Assembly: GCF_900176115.1 (NCBI RefSeq)
Contig: NZ_FWWR01000009.1
Span: 620,001-684,000 of the forward strand
From: Peptoniphilus asaccharolyticus DSM 20463
Lineage (GTDB): Bacteria > Bacillota > Clostridia > Tissierellales > Peptoniphilaceae
Direction of reading: 5' to 3'
DNA: 64,000 nucleotides
This document shows positions 53,336-62,292 of the stretch, one piece after another. The notes under the pieces are model-generated. The model did no database searches. It was not told the origin of the DNA and was given only the letters and a program-made list of their open reading frames with translations. Position 1 is the first letter of the stretch. Every line of letters starts with the position of its first letter. The position numbers and the translations under genes are program-made.

Positions 53336-54644
53336 TTACCTTTACCAATCTAGTTATTGAAAAACCATCTGTTCCATGAACATTTGGATATAGTTTTAAA
53401 GTATCCTTTTCTTTAGTTTTTATAACTTCAAAGTTTGAATTTTCTCTTAAAAATTCAGCAATCACTTCTTCATTTTCTTCAACTGTTAAGGTACAAGTTG
53501 AATATATTATCATACCTTTAATTTTAACATATCTTGCTGCATTTTTTAGTATGTCGCTTTGAATCTTTGATAAACCTTTAATATTTTCTAAACTTCTATT
53601 CCACTTTATCTCAGGTTTTCTTCTTATAAGACCAAGCCCTGAGCACGGAGCATCTACGATCACAAGATCAAACTTATTTTCTAAATTCTTATTATAGATT
53701 GTTGCATCATTTTTTATAATTCCCGAAGACTCCAAATTTAGTCTCTTAAAATTTTCTTTAACCAAAGAAGTTTTCTTATCTGAAATATCACAAGACAGTA
53801 TACTTGCATCACTATTTAACAGTTTTGCATTTATAGATTTACCTCCCGGAGCGGAGCATAAATCAAGAATATCTTTTGCTCTATAATCAGATAACTCCAC
53901 TGCTAAAATAGATGCCTCATCTTGTACATAAAATTCTCCTTTTTTAAAAGATGAAGTCTCTATTATCCCACTTGGATTTTCTATCTGTAATGCATATTTG
54001 GAATACTTAGTTTCGTTTACAACGTATCCATCTTTTTCTAAAGTTGCTTTTAAATCCTCTCTACTACATAGTTTGGTATTCACTCTTATCGTAAATGGTG
54101 GCTTATCATTATTAGCTTTTAAAAGTTCTTCTACAAATGCCTCTTCTTTTTCACTCAACAAACTCTCTACGTACTCAATAGGGTGTGAATATAACACAGA
54201 AAATTTTTGAGCTATGTCTTCTATTTCATCTGTATAAAAATTAGATTTTATTATCTCATCTTTTTTGGCCACAATATTTCTAAGAATTGCATTTGTAAAA
54301 CCAATTGAGCCTTTATTCCCGTATATTTTAGCAAGTTTCACAGACTCATCCACAACAGAATAACTAGGAACCTTATCTAAAAATAAGATTTGATAAACTC
54401 CAATCATAAGGATATTCAAAATAGTTTTATGTATTTTTTTTATTCTAATTTTAGAATTCTTCCTTATGACATATTCTAAAAGTAGTTTGTTTTTAACTAC
54501 GCCTGTTGTAATTTGAGTAAGTAAATTATAATCCCTTATATCATCTTTTGGTTTATATGCTATCAAAAGTTCCTCATTTAGAAAGGCACCTTTATAAATA
54601 ACATCGTCAATTATAGTTAGTGCCTTTCTTCTCATATCTTTCAT
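53325..54644 (-). CDS. rsmB: 16S rRNA m5C967 methyltransferase
   Basis: It has 439 residues: an N-terminal NusB-like helical domain (MRRKALTIIDDVIYKGAFL, about 1-130), then the SAM-dependent methyltransferase. SAM binding: DLCSAPGGKSINAKLL. Catalytic Cys pair: VDAPCSGLGLIRRKPEIKW and YSTCTLTVEENEEVI. Standard position between yugP and rlmN. Confidence 0.97.
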   Translation of the reverse strand: MKDMRRKALTIIDDVIYKGAFLNEELLIAYKPKDDIRDYNLLTQITTGVVKNKLLLEYVIRKNSKIRIKKIHKTILNILMIGVYQILFLDKVPSYSVVDESVKLAKIYGNKGSIGFTNAILRNIVAKKDEIIKSNFYTDEIEDIAQKFSVLYSHPIEYVESLLSEKEEAFVEELLKANNDKPPFTIRVNTKLCSREDLKATLEKDGYVVNETKYSKYALQIENPSGIIETSSFKKGEFYVQDEASILAVELSDYRAKDILDLCSAPGGKSINAKLLNSDASILSCDISDKKTSLVKENFKRLNLESSGIIKNDATIYNKNLENKFDLVIVDAPCSGLGLIRRKPEIKWNRSLENIKGLSKIQSDILKNAARYVKIKGMIIYSTCTLTVEENEEVIAEFLRENSNFEVIKTKEKDTLKLYPNVHGTDGFSITRLVKVNEN

Positions 54645-54648
54645 TCTT

Positions 54649-55314
54649 CTATCTTTTCCTTGAAATGCTCAACAATCTCAACAATTGTAAAACTGCCATA
54701 ACTGTCGATGCTACATAAGTAAGTGCCGCTGCACTTAAAACTTTTTTCGAACCAATAAGAGCTTCATGTCCCATGTAGTTTTCCAATTCAATTTGAGCTC
54801 TTCTTGACGCATCAAATTCAACGGGTAGTGTAACTATGGTAAATAAAACTGAAGCTGCAAAAAATATTATTCCAACATTGACTAATACTCGTGAAAAAAT
54901 AAGTCCCATTATGACCATATATACTCCAAAATTAGAGCCTATATTTGCCATAGGAATTAAAACACTTCTTAGTTTTAGTGGTGTGTATCCTTCTTGATGT
55001 TGAATTGCGTGTCCAACTTCGTGAGCTGCAATCCCAAGAGAAGCTATACTTGTCTTTGAGTAAACTCCATCAGATAAATTTAATTCTCTTGTCTGTGGAT
55101 TGTAGTGATCTGTTAAATTACCAGCTATTCTATTTATTCTCACATCATACAACCCATGGCTATGCAATATCTTTTCAGCAACATCTGCACCTGTAAGCCC
55201 CGTTCTTGAATCAATTTTAGAATATTCAGAATAAGCACTTTTAACTTTATATTGTGCGTATAACAATAGTAAAATTGCCGGTAGTATATAACTTAAATAA
55301 TCATATCCGTACAA
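54649..55314 (-). CDS. Zinc metallopeptidase, YugP family
   Basis: A 221-residue membrane protease with HExxH in GIAAHEVGHAIQHQEGYTPL (about 93-112) and four hydrophobic segments (YLSYILPAILLLLYAQY, PMANIGSNFGVYMVIMGLIF, VNVGIIFFAASVLFTIVTLP, AAALTYVASTVMAVLQLLRL). The third ligand is likely a Glu/Asp in VEFDASRRAQIELENY. Regularly found beside fmt and rsmB in Firmicutes. Substrate unknown. Confidence 0.92.
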   Translation of the reverse strand: MYGYDYLSYILPAILLLLYAQYKVKSAYSEYSKIDSRTGLTGADVAEKILHSHGLYDVRINRIAGNLTDHYNPQTRELNLSDGVYSKTSIASLGIAAHEVGHAIQHQEGYTPLKLRSVLIPMANIGSNFGVYMVIMGLIFSRVLVNVGIIFFAASVLFTIVTLPVEFDASRRAQIELENYMGHEALIGSKKVLSAAALTYVASTVMAVLQLLRLLSISRKR

Positions 55315-55318
55315 AAAA

Positions 55319-56236
55319 TCACTCCCCTAATATGGTTCCCTCTTCAAGTCTATTTCCCAACATAAAGCTTTTGGAGTCCATTCTTTTCTTTCCAGGCATT
55401 TGAAGTTCTTTTATCTCTATTGCTCCATCTAAAGTTTTGACCTTTAATCCAGATAAAACTTTGCCCGGTTTTTCGTTAGAACCATCATCTATAGACTCTA
55501 CATCAAATATCTTTATTCTATCGCCTTTATATTGAGCTATAGCTCCACCTCTATCTGTCATACCTCTGACTAATCTATCTATTTGGAAAGTATTCATACT
55601 ATTAAAATCTATATATGCAGTTTGCTTTGTTATTTTTTCAGCATACGTTGAAATAGATTCATCTTGAGGTTTATATACTATATTCCCATTTTCTACATCT
55701 TCTAAAAACTTTAATATAAGCTTTGAACCCATTTTTGAAAGTTCAAGTGCCAACTGTTCAGAATTTAAATTTTCTATTGAAATAGATTCACTTAAAGCCA
55801 CATTCCCAGTATCAAGACCTTTGTTCATCTTCATAATTGATATTCCGGTTTCTTTATCTCCATCAATTATCGCTCTATTTATAGGTGCCGCTCCTCTTAG
55901 TTTTGGAAGAAGAGATGCGTGTATATTTATACAGCCGTACTTCGGCATATCTAAAATCTCTTGTTTTAAGATTTGACCATATGCCACTACCACAAATACA
56001 TCCGCTTCTATATTTCTTAAAACTTCAATGGATTCTTCACTATTTATATTTTCAGGTTGATAAACTTTTAAACCTAAATTTTCTGCAGCCAGTTTTACTT
56101 CTGGAGGTAATAATTTTTTACCTCTCCCCTTTTTTCTGTCTTCTTGAGTCACAACTAATTCAACATTATGATATTTATTAATTTCCTCAAGTGGCAATAC
56201 AGAAAATTCAGGAGTCCCCATGAATACTACTTTCAA
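55319..56236 (-). CDS. fmt: Methionyl-tRNA formyltransferase
   Basis: It formylates initiator Met-tRNA. It has 305 residues. Motifs: MKVVFMGTPEFSVLPLEEI, INIHASLLPKLRGAAPINRA with the catalytic His and the SLLPKLRG loop, then GISIMKMNKGLDTGNVALSE. A C-terminal OB-like domain covers residues about 205-305 (VRGMTDRGGAIAQYKGDRIK). Four nt after def, so formylation and deformylation are co-expressed. Confidence 0.97.
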   Translation of the reverse strand: MKVVFMGTPEFSVLPLEEINKYHNVELVVTQEDRKKGRGKKLLPPEVKLAAENLGLKVYQPENINSEESIEVLRNIEADVFVVVAYGQILKQEILDMPKYGCINIHASLLPKLRGAAPINRAIIDGDKETGISIMKMNKGLDTGNVALSESISIENLNSEQLALELSKMGSKLILKFLEDVENGNIVYKPQDESISTYAEKITKQTAYIDFNSMNTFQIDRLVRGMTDRGGAIAQYKGDRIKIFDVESIDDGSNEKPGKVLSGLKVKTLDGAIEIKELQMPGKKRMDSKSFMLGNRLEEGTILGE

Positions 56237-56240
56237 ATTA

Positions 56241-56723
56241 CTATTCCTCGCTTATATCTTCTAATTCACTCAAATCATACATCTCTTCAGCTCTATCAGA
56301 ATATAGTACGCCATCTAAATGGTCTAACTCATGTTGTACAATTCTAGCTAAAAATTCATTTACAACCACTTCGTGTCTTTCTCCACTTTCATCTGTGTAC
56401 TCAAGTTCAAGTTCATTATATCTCTTTACTCTACCTTGCTTTTGTGGCACAGAAAGGCAACCTTCCATTCCCAATTGTTCACCTGTAGGATTTTTTATAA
56501 CAGGATTGATTAAAGTAAATTTATTTCCTTCTCTGTCATCTATAACCACTATTCTCTTTAAAATTCCAACTTGTACTGCAGCAATTCCAACTCCATCAGA
56601 GTCATACATTGTATCGTACATATCGCTTATAAGTTCTCTAACTCTAGGAGTTACTTCTGAAACCTCTTTTGATTTCTTTCTTAAAATTGGATCTCCATCT
56701 ATTCTTACATTTCTAATAGCCAC
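56241..56723 (-). CDS. def: Peptide deformylase
   Basis: It removes the N-formyl group from nascent proteins. It has 160 residues. All three motifs are present: GVGIAAVQVG (motif 1), EGCLSVP (motif 2, with metal Cys) and QHELDHLDG (motif 3, HExxH-like). Type I-like N-terminus NVRIDGDPILRKKSKEV. It lies between priA and fmt with 4-nt gaps. Confidence 0.97.
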   Translation of the reverse strand: MAIRNVRIDGDPILRKKSKEVSEVTPRVRELISDMYDTMYDSDGVGIAAVQVGILKRIVVIDDREGNKFTLINPVIKNPTGEQLGMEGCLSVPQKQGRVKRYNELELEYTDESGERHEVVVNEFLARIVQHELDHLDGVLYSDRAEEMYDLSELEDISEE

Positions 56724-56727
56724 TATA

Positions 56728-59067
56728 TCACCTCTTAAATTCTACATCTGTATATATATTTAAATTCTCACTTTTAGATTTATATTCATCTAATACCCGT
56801 TTTATTTCCCGAGATAACTTATCCGAATTTTCAGGCGCTACTTTTAAAGTAAATTTTACTTTATAGACATTCTGAATCTTCGGCATATTTATTATTCTAC
56901 TATATTGTACTTCATAACCAACTATTTTTCTCCCTATATTCATTAAAATTTCATTGGCAAAGTTCTCCAAACTTTGGTTTTTCTCAGATGAAAAATATAT
57001 ATTTATCATCTCTTGGAAAGGAGGATATCCGTATAATTTACGATTTTCTATTTCTTGTTTGTAAAACTCTATATAGTTAGAACTTGATGAACACTGTATA
57101 GAGTAATTATCTGGAGAATAAGTTTGAATTACAACATAGCCTTGCTCTTTTGATCTTCCAGCTCTGCCCGAAACTTGAGTTAACAAATCAAATGTACTTT
57201 CTTCTGCCTTATAATCTGAAATGTGCAAAGACAAATCAGCAGCTATGACTCCAACCAAAGTCACATCCTCAAAATCAAGTCCCTTCGCCAACATTTGAGT
57301 TCCTATCAATATATCAGCTTCGCCATTCTTCATCATCTCATAAAAAGATTCATAAGCATCCTTTTTAGTTGTTGTATCACGGTCCATCCTAATAATTTTT
57401 TTATCTGGGAAAAGTTTTTGACACTCTTCTTCAACCTTTTGAGTTCCTATCCCAAACTGTTTTATATATTTGCTACCGCACTTCGGACAAACTTTTGGTA
57501 CAGGTTTTGTTTCTCCACAGTAATGACATCTAAGTCTATTAATCGATTTATGATATGTCATGGAGATATCACAGTTGTCACAATTTATAACATGGCCACA
57601 ACTTCTACAAGATATGAAATGTGAAAATCCTCTTCTATTTAAGAAAAGTATCGCCTGTCTATTTTCTTTCATAGTAGTTTCAAGTTTACTTCTCAAATTT
57701 TCGCTAAATATAGAAACATTTCCTCTTAATAGTTCCTCTCGCATGTCAACTATTTCTACTTGCGGTAGCTTAGCCCCAGTCACTGCCCTTTTATTTAAAT
57801 TAAATAGACTATACTCCCCAGTTTGAGTTTTATAATAGCTTGTTACATCCGGTGTTGCACTCCCAAGTAAAACTTTACCATTCAATAATTCCATTCTCTT
57901 TTTCGCTATTTCAATTGTGTCATATCTTAATGCGTTGTGAAATCTATAAGAGTTGTCATGCTCTTCATCTACAATTATCAATTTTAAATTTTCAAAAGGA
58001 GCAAACACTGCCGACCTCGCTCCAACGACTATATCAACTTCAGAGTTTTTTATCTTTCTCCAAGCATCATATCTCTCTCCTCTAGAAAGTTTGGAATGTA
58101 TAACGGCAACCCTTCCCTTAAATCTTCCAAAAAACCTCTCTATCATCTGAGGCGTTAAACCAATTTCCGGAACCAATACTATAACTTGACCAGTCTGTTC
58201 AATTATCTTTTCAGCTAATTTTAAATAAACTTCTGTCTTTCCGCTCCCAGTCATACCATGCAAAAGAGATACTGTTTTTTCAGTTTTCAAAACTCCTTCT
58301 ACTGCACTTATTTGTTCTAAATTTAGATTGTGAGCACTATATGTCTTTGCTTCTCTTAAATCCCTATAGACTTGCTTGTTTACCAGCTTAATTAAGTTTT
58401 TACTCTCCAAAGACTTTATCGGAGAATTAGACACGCCTAACTCCATCAATAAATCAGCTTGCTTTACACTTCCATTTTTGGATAAATATTTTAAAACTAA
58501 CGATTGTTTTTCAGTTAGTTTAACTTCTCCACTAGCCAATCTATCTAAATAATCTTCTTCAAGCTCTATAAAAAGTTGAGTTTTAATTCCACTTTCTGTA
58601 TCCACTAAAATTTCAGATTTAATCTTCTTGCGTTGTAGCATTTGAGAGATAAACTCTTTATCTTGATTTTCTAAATTTTTCAATCTAAATATTTCAGCTT
58701 CTGACAATCCACTCTCATCAACAATTTTAAATTTTGTCTTAACTGTCTTAAAGTCACCCGGCGGAAGTATTGGTGCAAAACTTTGATTAAAGGTTGTGAG
58801 ATATTTTTCATTCATATAAAATCCCAACTCAATCAAATCTTTTGTCAGTATTGGTTCGTAATCTATTTGCTCTATTACTTTTTTTAATTTATATTTCCCA
58901 TCAAATGAATTTACAACTCTGAGTACAAGTGCAATCTTAGTTGAATTTCCCTTTCCAAATGGAACCACAACTCTCATACCTGGTTGTAAATCTAAATCAG
59001 TGGAGTATGTATACAAGATATCTATTTTTGATATATTATTTTTTATAAAAACTTCTACAAATTTCAT
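56728..59067 (-). CDS. priA: Primosomal replication-restart helicase PriA
   Basis: PriA reloads the replisome at stalled forks. It has 779 residues from ATG 59067, which follows GGAGG by 5 nt. N-terminal 3'-DNA-binding domain (about 1-110), winged helix (KQSLVLKYLSKNGSVKQADL), helicase lobe 1 with LHGMTGSGKTEVYLKLAE and DEEHDNSYRF (Walker B), zinc domain with CRSCGHVINCDNCD and CHYCGETKPVPKVCPKCGS (eight Cys), and lobe 2 with GTQMLAKGLDFEDVTLVGVI. The gene lies between coaBC and def. Confidence 0.97.
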   Translation of the reverse strand: MKFVEVFIKNNISKIDILYTYSTDLDLQPGMRVVVPFGKGNSTKIALVLRVVNSFDGKYKLKKVIEQIDYEPILTKDLIELGFYMNEKYLTTFNQSFAPILPPGDFKTVKTKFKIVDESGLSEAEIFRLKNLENQDKEFISQMLQRKKIKSEILVDTESGIKTQLFIELEEDYLDRLASGEVKLTEKQSLVLKYLSKNGSVKQADLLMELGVSNSPIKSLESKNLIKLVNKQVYRDLREAKTYSAHNLNLEQISAVEGVLKTEKTVSLLHGMTGSGKTEVYLKLAEKIIEQTGQVIVLVPEIGLTPQMIERFFGRFKGRVAVIHSKLSRGERYDAWRKIKNSEVDIVVGARSAVFAPFENLKLIIVDEEHDNSYRFHNALRYDTIEIAKKRMELLNGKVLLGSATPDVTSYYKTQTGEYSLFNLNKRAVTGAKLPQVEIVDMREELLRGNVSIFSENLRSKLETTMKENRQAILFLNRRGFSHFISCRSCGHVINCDNCDISMTYHKSINRLRCHYCGETKPVPKVCPKCGSKYIKQFGIGTQKVEEECQKLFPDKKIIRMDRDTTTKKDAYESFYEMMKNGEADILIGTQMLAKGLDFEDVTLVGVIAADLSLHISDYKAEESTFDLLTQVSGRAGRSKEQGYVVIQTYSPDNYSIQCSSSSNYIEFYKQEIENRKLYGYPPFQEMINIYFSSEKNQSLENFANEILMNIGRKIVGYEVQYSRIINMPKIQNVYKVKFTLKVAPENSDKLSREIKRVLDEYKSKSENLNIYTDVEFKR

Positions 59068-59099
59068 ATATTCCTCCACATCATAAAAAAAGCAAGAAA

Positions 59100-60302
59100 T
59101 TATCTTGCTCTTAAAAATTCTAATGCCTTGTTAATTATCACATGAGAAAGTTCTTCTTTTGACATTGTCCCCGGCTCAGTGATATTTTTATTTCTGTCGA
59201 CTATTTTTACAGTGTTTATATCTTTTTTGAAACCGGCATTTTTTTGAGTTATATTGTTTATAACAATCATGTCAAAATTTTTAGATTCCAGTTTCTTTAA
59301 ACCATAATTTAATTCATCTCTTGATTCAGCCGCAAAACCAACTATTACTTGATTTTTCTTTATAGCTCCAAAATACTTAGCTATATCAGGATTTGGCACA
59401 AGTTCCAAAGCTTCGATATTAGATTCTGTCTTTTTAACTTTATCAACGCTATAGTTTTTAGGTTTAAAATCAGCAGGAGCTGCCGCTTTTATAAGTACAT
59501 CCGCACTATCAAAGTTCTTTTCTACAGCATCAAACATATCTTGGGTACTTTTAACTGAAATAAAATTTGCTACATTTGGCTTTTCTAAATTTGTAGGCCC
59601 TGAAATCAATGTAACTTTAGCTCCTCTTTTAGATGCATTTTTTGCAAGTTCATATCCCATTTTACCACTTGAGTGATTTGAAATAAATCTAACAGGATCT
59701 ATTGACTCTTGAGTAGGACCTGCTGTTATAACAAAATTATACCCTTCCAAATCCTTCTCTGCCAAATGGAAATCTATAAGTTCAACAATTTGAGATGGCT
59801 CTAACATCTTTCCATCTCCAACATCATTGCACGCAAGTAAATCGTGTTGAGTGTTTGTAACTATAACTCCACGACTTCTTAACTTTTCCATATTTTCTAT
59901 GCTTGCTACTGAATTTAGCATATAGGTATTCATAGCCGGAACTATCATAACCTTAGACCTACTAGCACTTAACACTGTAGTTAAAAGATTATCCGCTATT
60001 CCCATTGCAAACTTTGCAATTGTATTTGCACTTGCAGGAGCAACCACTATCATATCAGCCCATTTTGCCAATGAAATGTGCTCTACATCCATATTTGTAA
60101 GTTGTTCAAACATTTTATAATGAACTATTTCATTTGACATAGTCTGAAATGTAAGAGGAGTTATAAATTCTGTAGCAGCTTCTGTCATTATAACTTTTAC
60201 ATTAGCTCCTAGCTTTTTTAATATACTAACAATTCCCGGAGATTTATATGCTGCAATCCCTCCAGTAACTCCTAATAATATATTTTTGTTTTTAAGATTC
60301 AA
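59100..60302 (-). CDS. coaBC: Bifunctional CoaBC (PPC synthetase/decarboxylase)
   Basis: It makes 4'-phosphopantetheine from 4'-phosphopantothenate and cysteine for CoA. It has 400 residues. The flavoprotein CoaC half (1-185) has LLGVTGGIAAYKSPGIVSIL, DVEHISLAKWADMIVVAPAS and IVPAMNTYML. The CoaB half has FVITAGPTQESIDPVRFISN, NHSSGKMGYELAKNA and the CTP-site KVKKTESNIEAL. Start codon is TTG at 60302, preceded by GGAGAAG; it overlaps rpoZ by 11 nt, a sign of coupling. Confidence 0.97.
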   Translation of the reverse strand: MNLKNKNILLGVTGGIAAYKSPGIVSILKKLGANVKVIMTEAATEFITPLTFQTMSNEIVHYKMFEQLTNMDVEHISLAKWADMIVVAPASANTIAKFAMGIADNLLTTVLSASRSKVMIVPAMNTYMLNSVASIENMEKLRSRGVIVTNTQHDLLACNDVGDGKMLEPSQIVELIDFHLAEKDLEGYNFVITAGPTQESIDPVRFISNHSSGKMGYELAKNASKRGAKVTLISGPTNLEKPNVANFISVKSTQDMFDAVEKNFDSADVLIKAAAPADFKPKNYSVDKVKKTESNIEALELVPNPDIAKYFGAIKKNQVIVGFAAESRDELNYGLKKLESKNFDMIVINNITQKNAGFKKDINTVKIVDRNKNITEPGTMSKEELSHVIINKALEFLRAR

Positions 60303-60615
60303 TTAAATCTTCTCCAATTTGTTCAACACCATCTACATCAAGTTCTGATTCATCATTGTTTCTAAGTTTATTTAACTTAGCTTCTTTTTGTGCTTCTATT
60401 TTTTTAAGATATTCTTTATCGCTCATAGGTTCTCCAAATTTTACAGCACCATCTATTATCTCTTCTATTGCTATAGAAACAGGCTTTTCATGTTTAGTCT
60501 TTATTAGAGGATCATTTCCATCCACTAATTTTCTAGATCTTTTTGAAACTAACATAACAAGTCCATATCTACTACTTGATATTTTTCTTAATTGATTAAA
60601 TGAGGGAATATTCAT
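60292..60615 (-). CDS. rpoZ: RNA polymerase omega subunit
   Basis: Omega stabilises beta-prime assembly. It has 107 residues, longer than the roughly 70 of many Firmicutes. The conserved core is SSRYGLVMLVSKRSRKLVDG followed by KPVSIAIEEIIDGAVKF. The extra C-terminal 40 residues are Lys/Glu/Asp-rich and low in complexity. It overlaps gmk by 4 nt, the standard gmk-rpoZ arrangement. Confidence 0.95.
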   Translation of the reverse strand: MNIPSFNQLRKISSSRYGLVMLVSKRSRKLVDGNDPLIKTKHEKPVSIAIEEIIDGAVKFGEPMSDKEYLKKIEAQKEAKLNKLRNNDESELDVDGVEQIGEDLIES

Positions 60616-61235
60616 TCCTTATTTCCTCCTCTTTCTGCCATAACTTCTGCTTTAATATCTTTATGACGTTTTACTCTTAATTTTTCAGCTTCAATAATAT
60701 TTTCTATATCTTGAACTGCATTTTCAACCTTACTATTAACTACAAAATAGTCATACTCTCCAACAAAGTCAAGTTCTTTAAAAGCATTTTTAAAACGTGT
60801 ATTTATTTCTTCTTCAGTCTCAGTATCTCTCTTTATAAGTCTAGACTTTAATTCATCCATTGTTGGTGGTAGAAGGAATATAAATACAGCTTCTTTATAT
60901 CTCTTTTTAATTTGTAGTGCTCCTTGAACATCTATCTCAAGAAGTACAATTTCACCTTTTTCTATTTCATCAAATACAAACTTCTTTGGAGTTCCGTAAT
61001 AGTTAGTGTGTACAAATGCATACTCTAACAATTCATCTTGCTCAACCATCTTTTCAAACTCTTCTATTGAAGTGAAAAAATAATTTTCTCCATTGACTTC
61101 ATTAGGTCTTGGTGTCCTAGTAGTTACTGATGTTGAAAAAGATATTTGATCATTTTTTTCCATTAAAGCTTGGCTAACTGTTCCCTTACCACTTCCTGAA
61201 GGACCTGATAGCACTAATAAAAATCCTGCTGACAA
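60612..61235 (-). CDS. gmk: Guanylate kinase
   Basis: It phosphorylates GMP to GDP. It has 207 residues. P-loop LSGPSGSGKGTVSQAL (8-23), GMP-binding TTRTPRPNEVNGENYFF (39-55), and the lid region KRDTETEEEINTRFKNA. It follows yicC by 14 nt. The remA gene that often separates them in Firmicutes is not present. Confidence 0.97.
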   Translation of the reverse strand: MSAGFLLVLSGPSGSGKGTVSQALMEKNDQISFSTSVTTRTPRPNEVNGENYFFTSIEEFEKMVEQDELLEYAFVHTNYYGTPKKFVFDEIEKGEIVLLEIDVQGALQIKKRYKEAVFIFLLPPTMDELKSRLIKRDTETEEEINTRFKNAFKELDFVGEYDYFVVNSKVENAVQDIENIIEAEKLRVKRHKDIKAEVMAERGGNKE

Positions 61236-61249
61236 AAGATCACTCCCAT

Positions 61250-62125
61250 CTATTCTATATTTTGAATTTGCTCTCTTAACTTCTCTACTTGTGATTTCAT
61301 ATCTACTACAAGCCCTAAAATTTCTACATTTGTAGATTTAGAACCTATAGTATTTACTTCTCTATTTATTTCTTGAACTAAAAAATCAAGTTTTCTGCCT
61401 ACTGGCTCTTTAGAATCTATTATACTATCAAACTGCGAAATATGGGAAAAAAGTCTTCCAATTTCTTCATCAATTGCCAACTTATCTGCCATTATAGCCA
61501 ATTCAGTTGTAAGTCTTTGTATATCTAATTTTTCTTCACCTGTTATTGATTTTATTTTATCTTCAACTTTTTTCAAGTTTTCTTCCACAACTTTAGGTGC
61601 TTTTTCATTGACCTTGCTAACCATATCATACAAAAGATCCTTGTCTTTTATTAAAATTTCTTTTAAGTTTTTACCTTCATCTTCTCTCATCTCTATTAAG
61701 CTACTTATAGCTAAGCTGGTCGCTTCAAATATAGCTTCTTTGTAGAAACTTGAGTCGTTTTCAATTTCGTGTACTTCTAATACACCTTCTCTTAAATATA
61801 AATCGCTAAGGGTTATTGGTTTTGAGATATTAAATTCTTCACTTAAAGAACTTAAAGCACTATGATAGTTTCTCGCCAGGTCCAAATTAGCCTTAACATT
61901 CATATTATCTGAATTATAGATGTTTAAATTTATATAAACATCTAACTTTCCTCTTGAAATTCTCTCTTTTATATTTTTTCTTACAGTTTCTTCAAGATTA
62001 AAAATAATTTTAGGAAGTCGTATATTTATATCAGTGAACCTACTATTTACAGATCTTATTTCAACCTTTAAATCATAGTGTTCATTTTCAATTTTTCCGA
62101 CTCCATAACCGGTCATACTTCTCAT
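61250..62125 (-). CDS. yicC: YicC-family endoribonuclease
   Basis: YicC/YloC proteins are endoribonucleases that act on small or structured RNAs. It has 291 residues. N-terminal domain RSMTGYGVGKIENEHYDLKV and EIRSVNSRFTDINIRLPKI; C-terminal DUF1732-type region ELAIMADKLAIDEEIGRLFS, SHISQFDSIIDSKEPVGRKL, DFLVQEINREVNTIGSKSTN. It is the first gene of the long operon ending at thiN. Confidence 0.95.
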   Translation of the reverse strand: MRSMTGYGVGKIENEHYDLKVEIRSVNSRFTDINIRLPKIIFNLEETVRKNIKERISRGKLDVYINLNIYNSDNMNVKANLDLARNYHSALSSLSEEFNISKPITLSDLYLREGVLEVHEIENDSSFYKEAIFEATSLAISSLIEMREDEGKNLKEILIKDKDLLYDMVSKVNEKAPKVVEENLKKVEDKIKSITGEEKLDIQRLTTELAIMADKLAIDEEIGRLFSHISQFDSIIDSKEPVGRKLDFLVQEINREVNTIGSKSTNVEILGLVVDMKSQVEKLREQIQNIE

Positions 62126-62144
62126 AGTTCACCTCATTTTAACA

Positions 62145-62150
62145 ATTATA
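62145..62150 (-). promoter_or_regulatory. Candidate -10 of the yicC-thiN operon
   Basis: TATAAT on the minus strand about 20 bp upstream of the yicC ATG. The region 17 bp further up has no good -35, so this is tentative. Confidence 0.4.
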
Positions 62151-62190
62151 ACTCACGCAGACTTTTTATGCCATATTAGTTATAAAGTTA

Positions 62191-62220
62191 CAAAAAAATA
62201 AGAGAATCTCATAGATCCTC
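62191..62220 (-). terminator. Terminator downstream of leuS
   Basis: On the minus strand GAGGATCT (62213-62220), loop ATG, AGATTCTC (62202-62209), then TTATTTTTTT. Confidence 0.75.
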
Positions 62221-62264
62221 ATATTGCTTATCAACAAAACTTAGATTATTTAGAGTGTATATAG

Positions 62265-62284
62265 GCCCTACCAAAAGGTAGGGC
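62265..62284 (-). terminator. GC-rich hairpin just after leuS
   Basis: GCCCTACC (62265-62272) and GGTAGGGC (62277-62284) around a 4-nt loop give a strong stem with a poor T-tail on the minus strand. With the hairpin at 62191-62220 it forms a tandem terminator or a 3'-end stabiliser. Confidence 0.65.
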
Positions 62285-62292
62285 TTATTATT

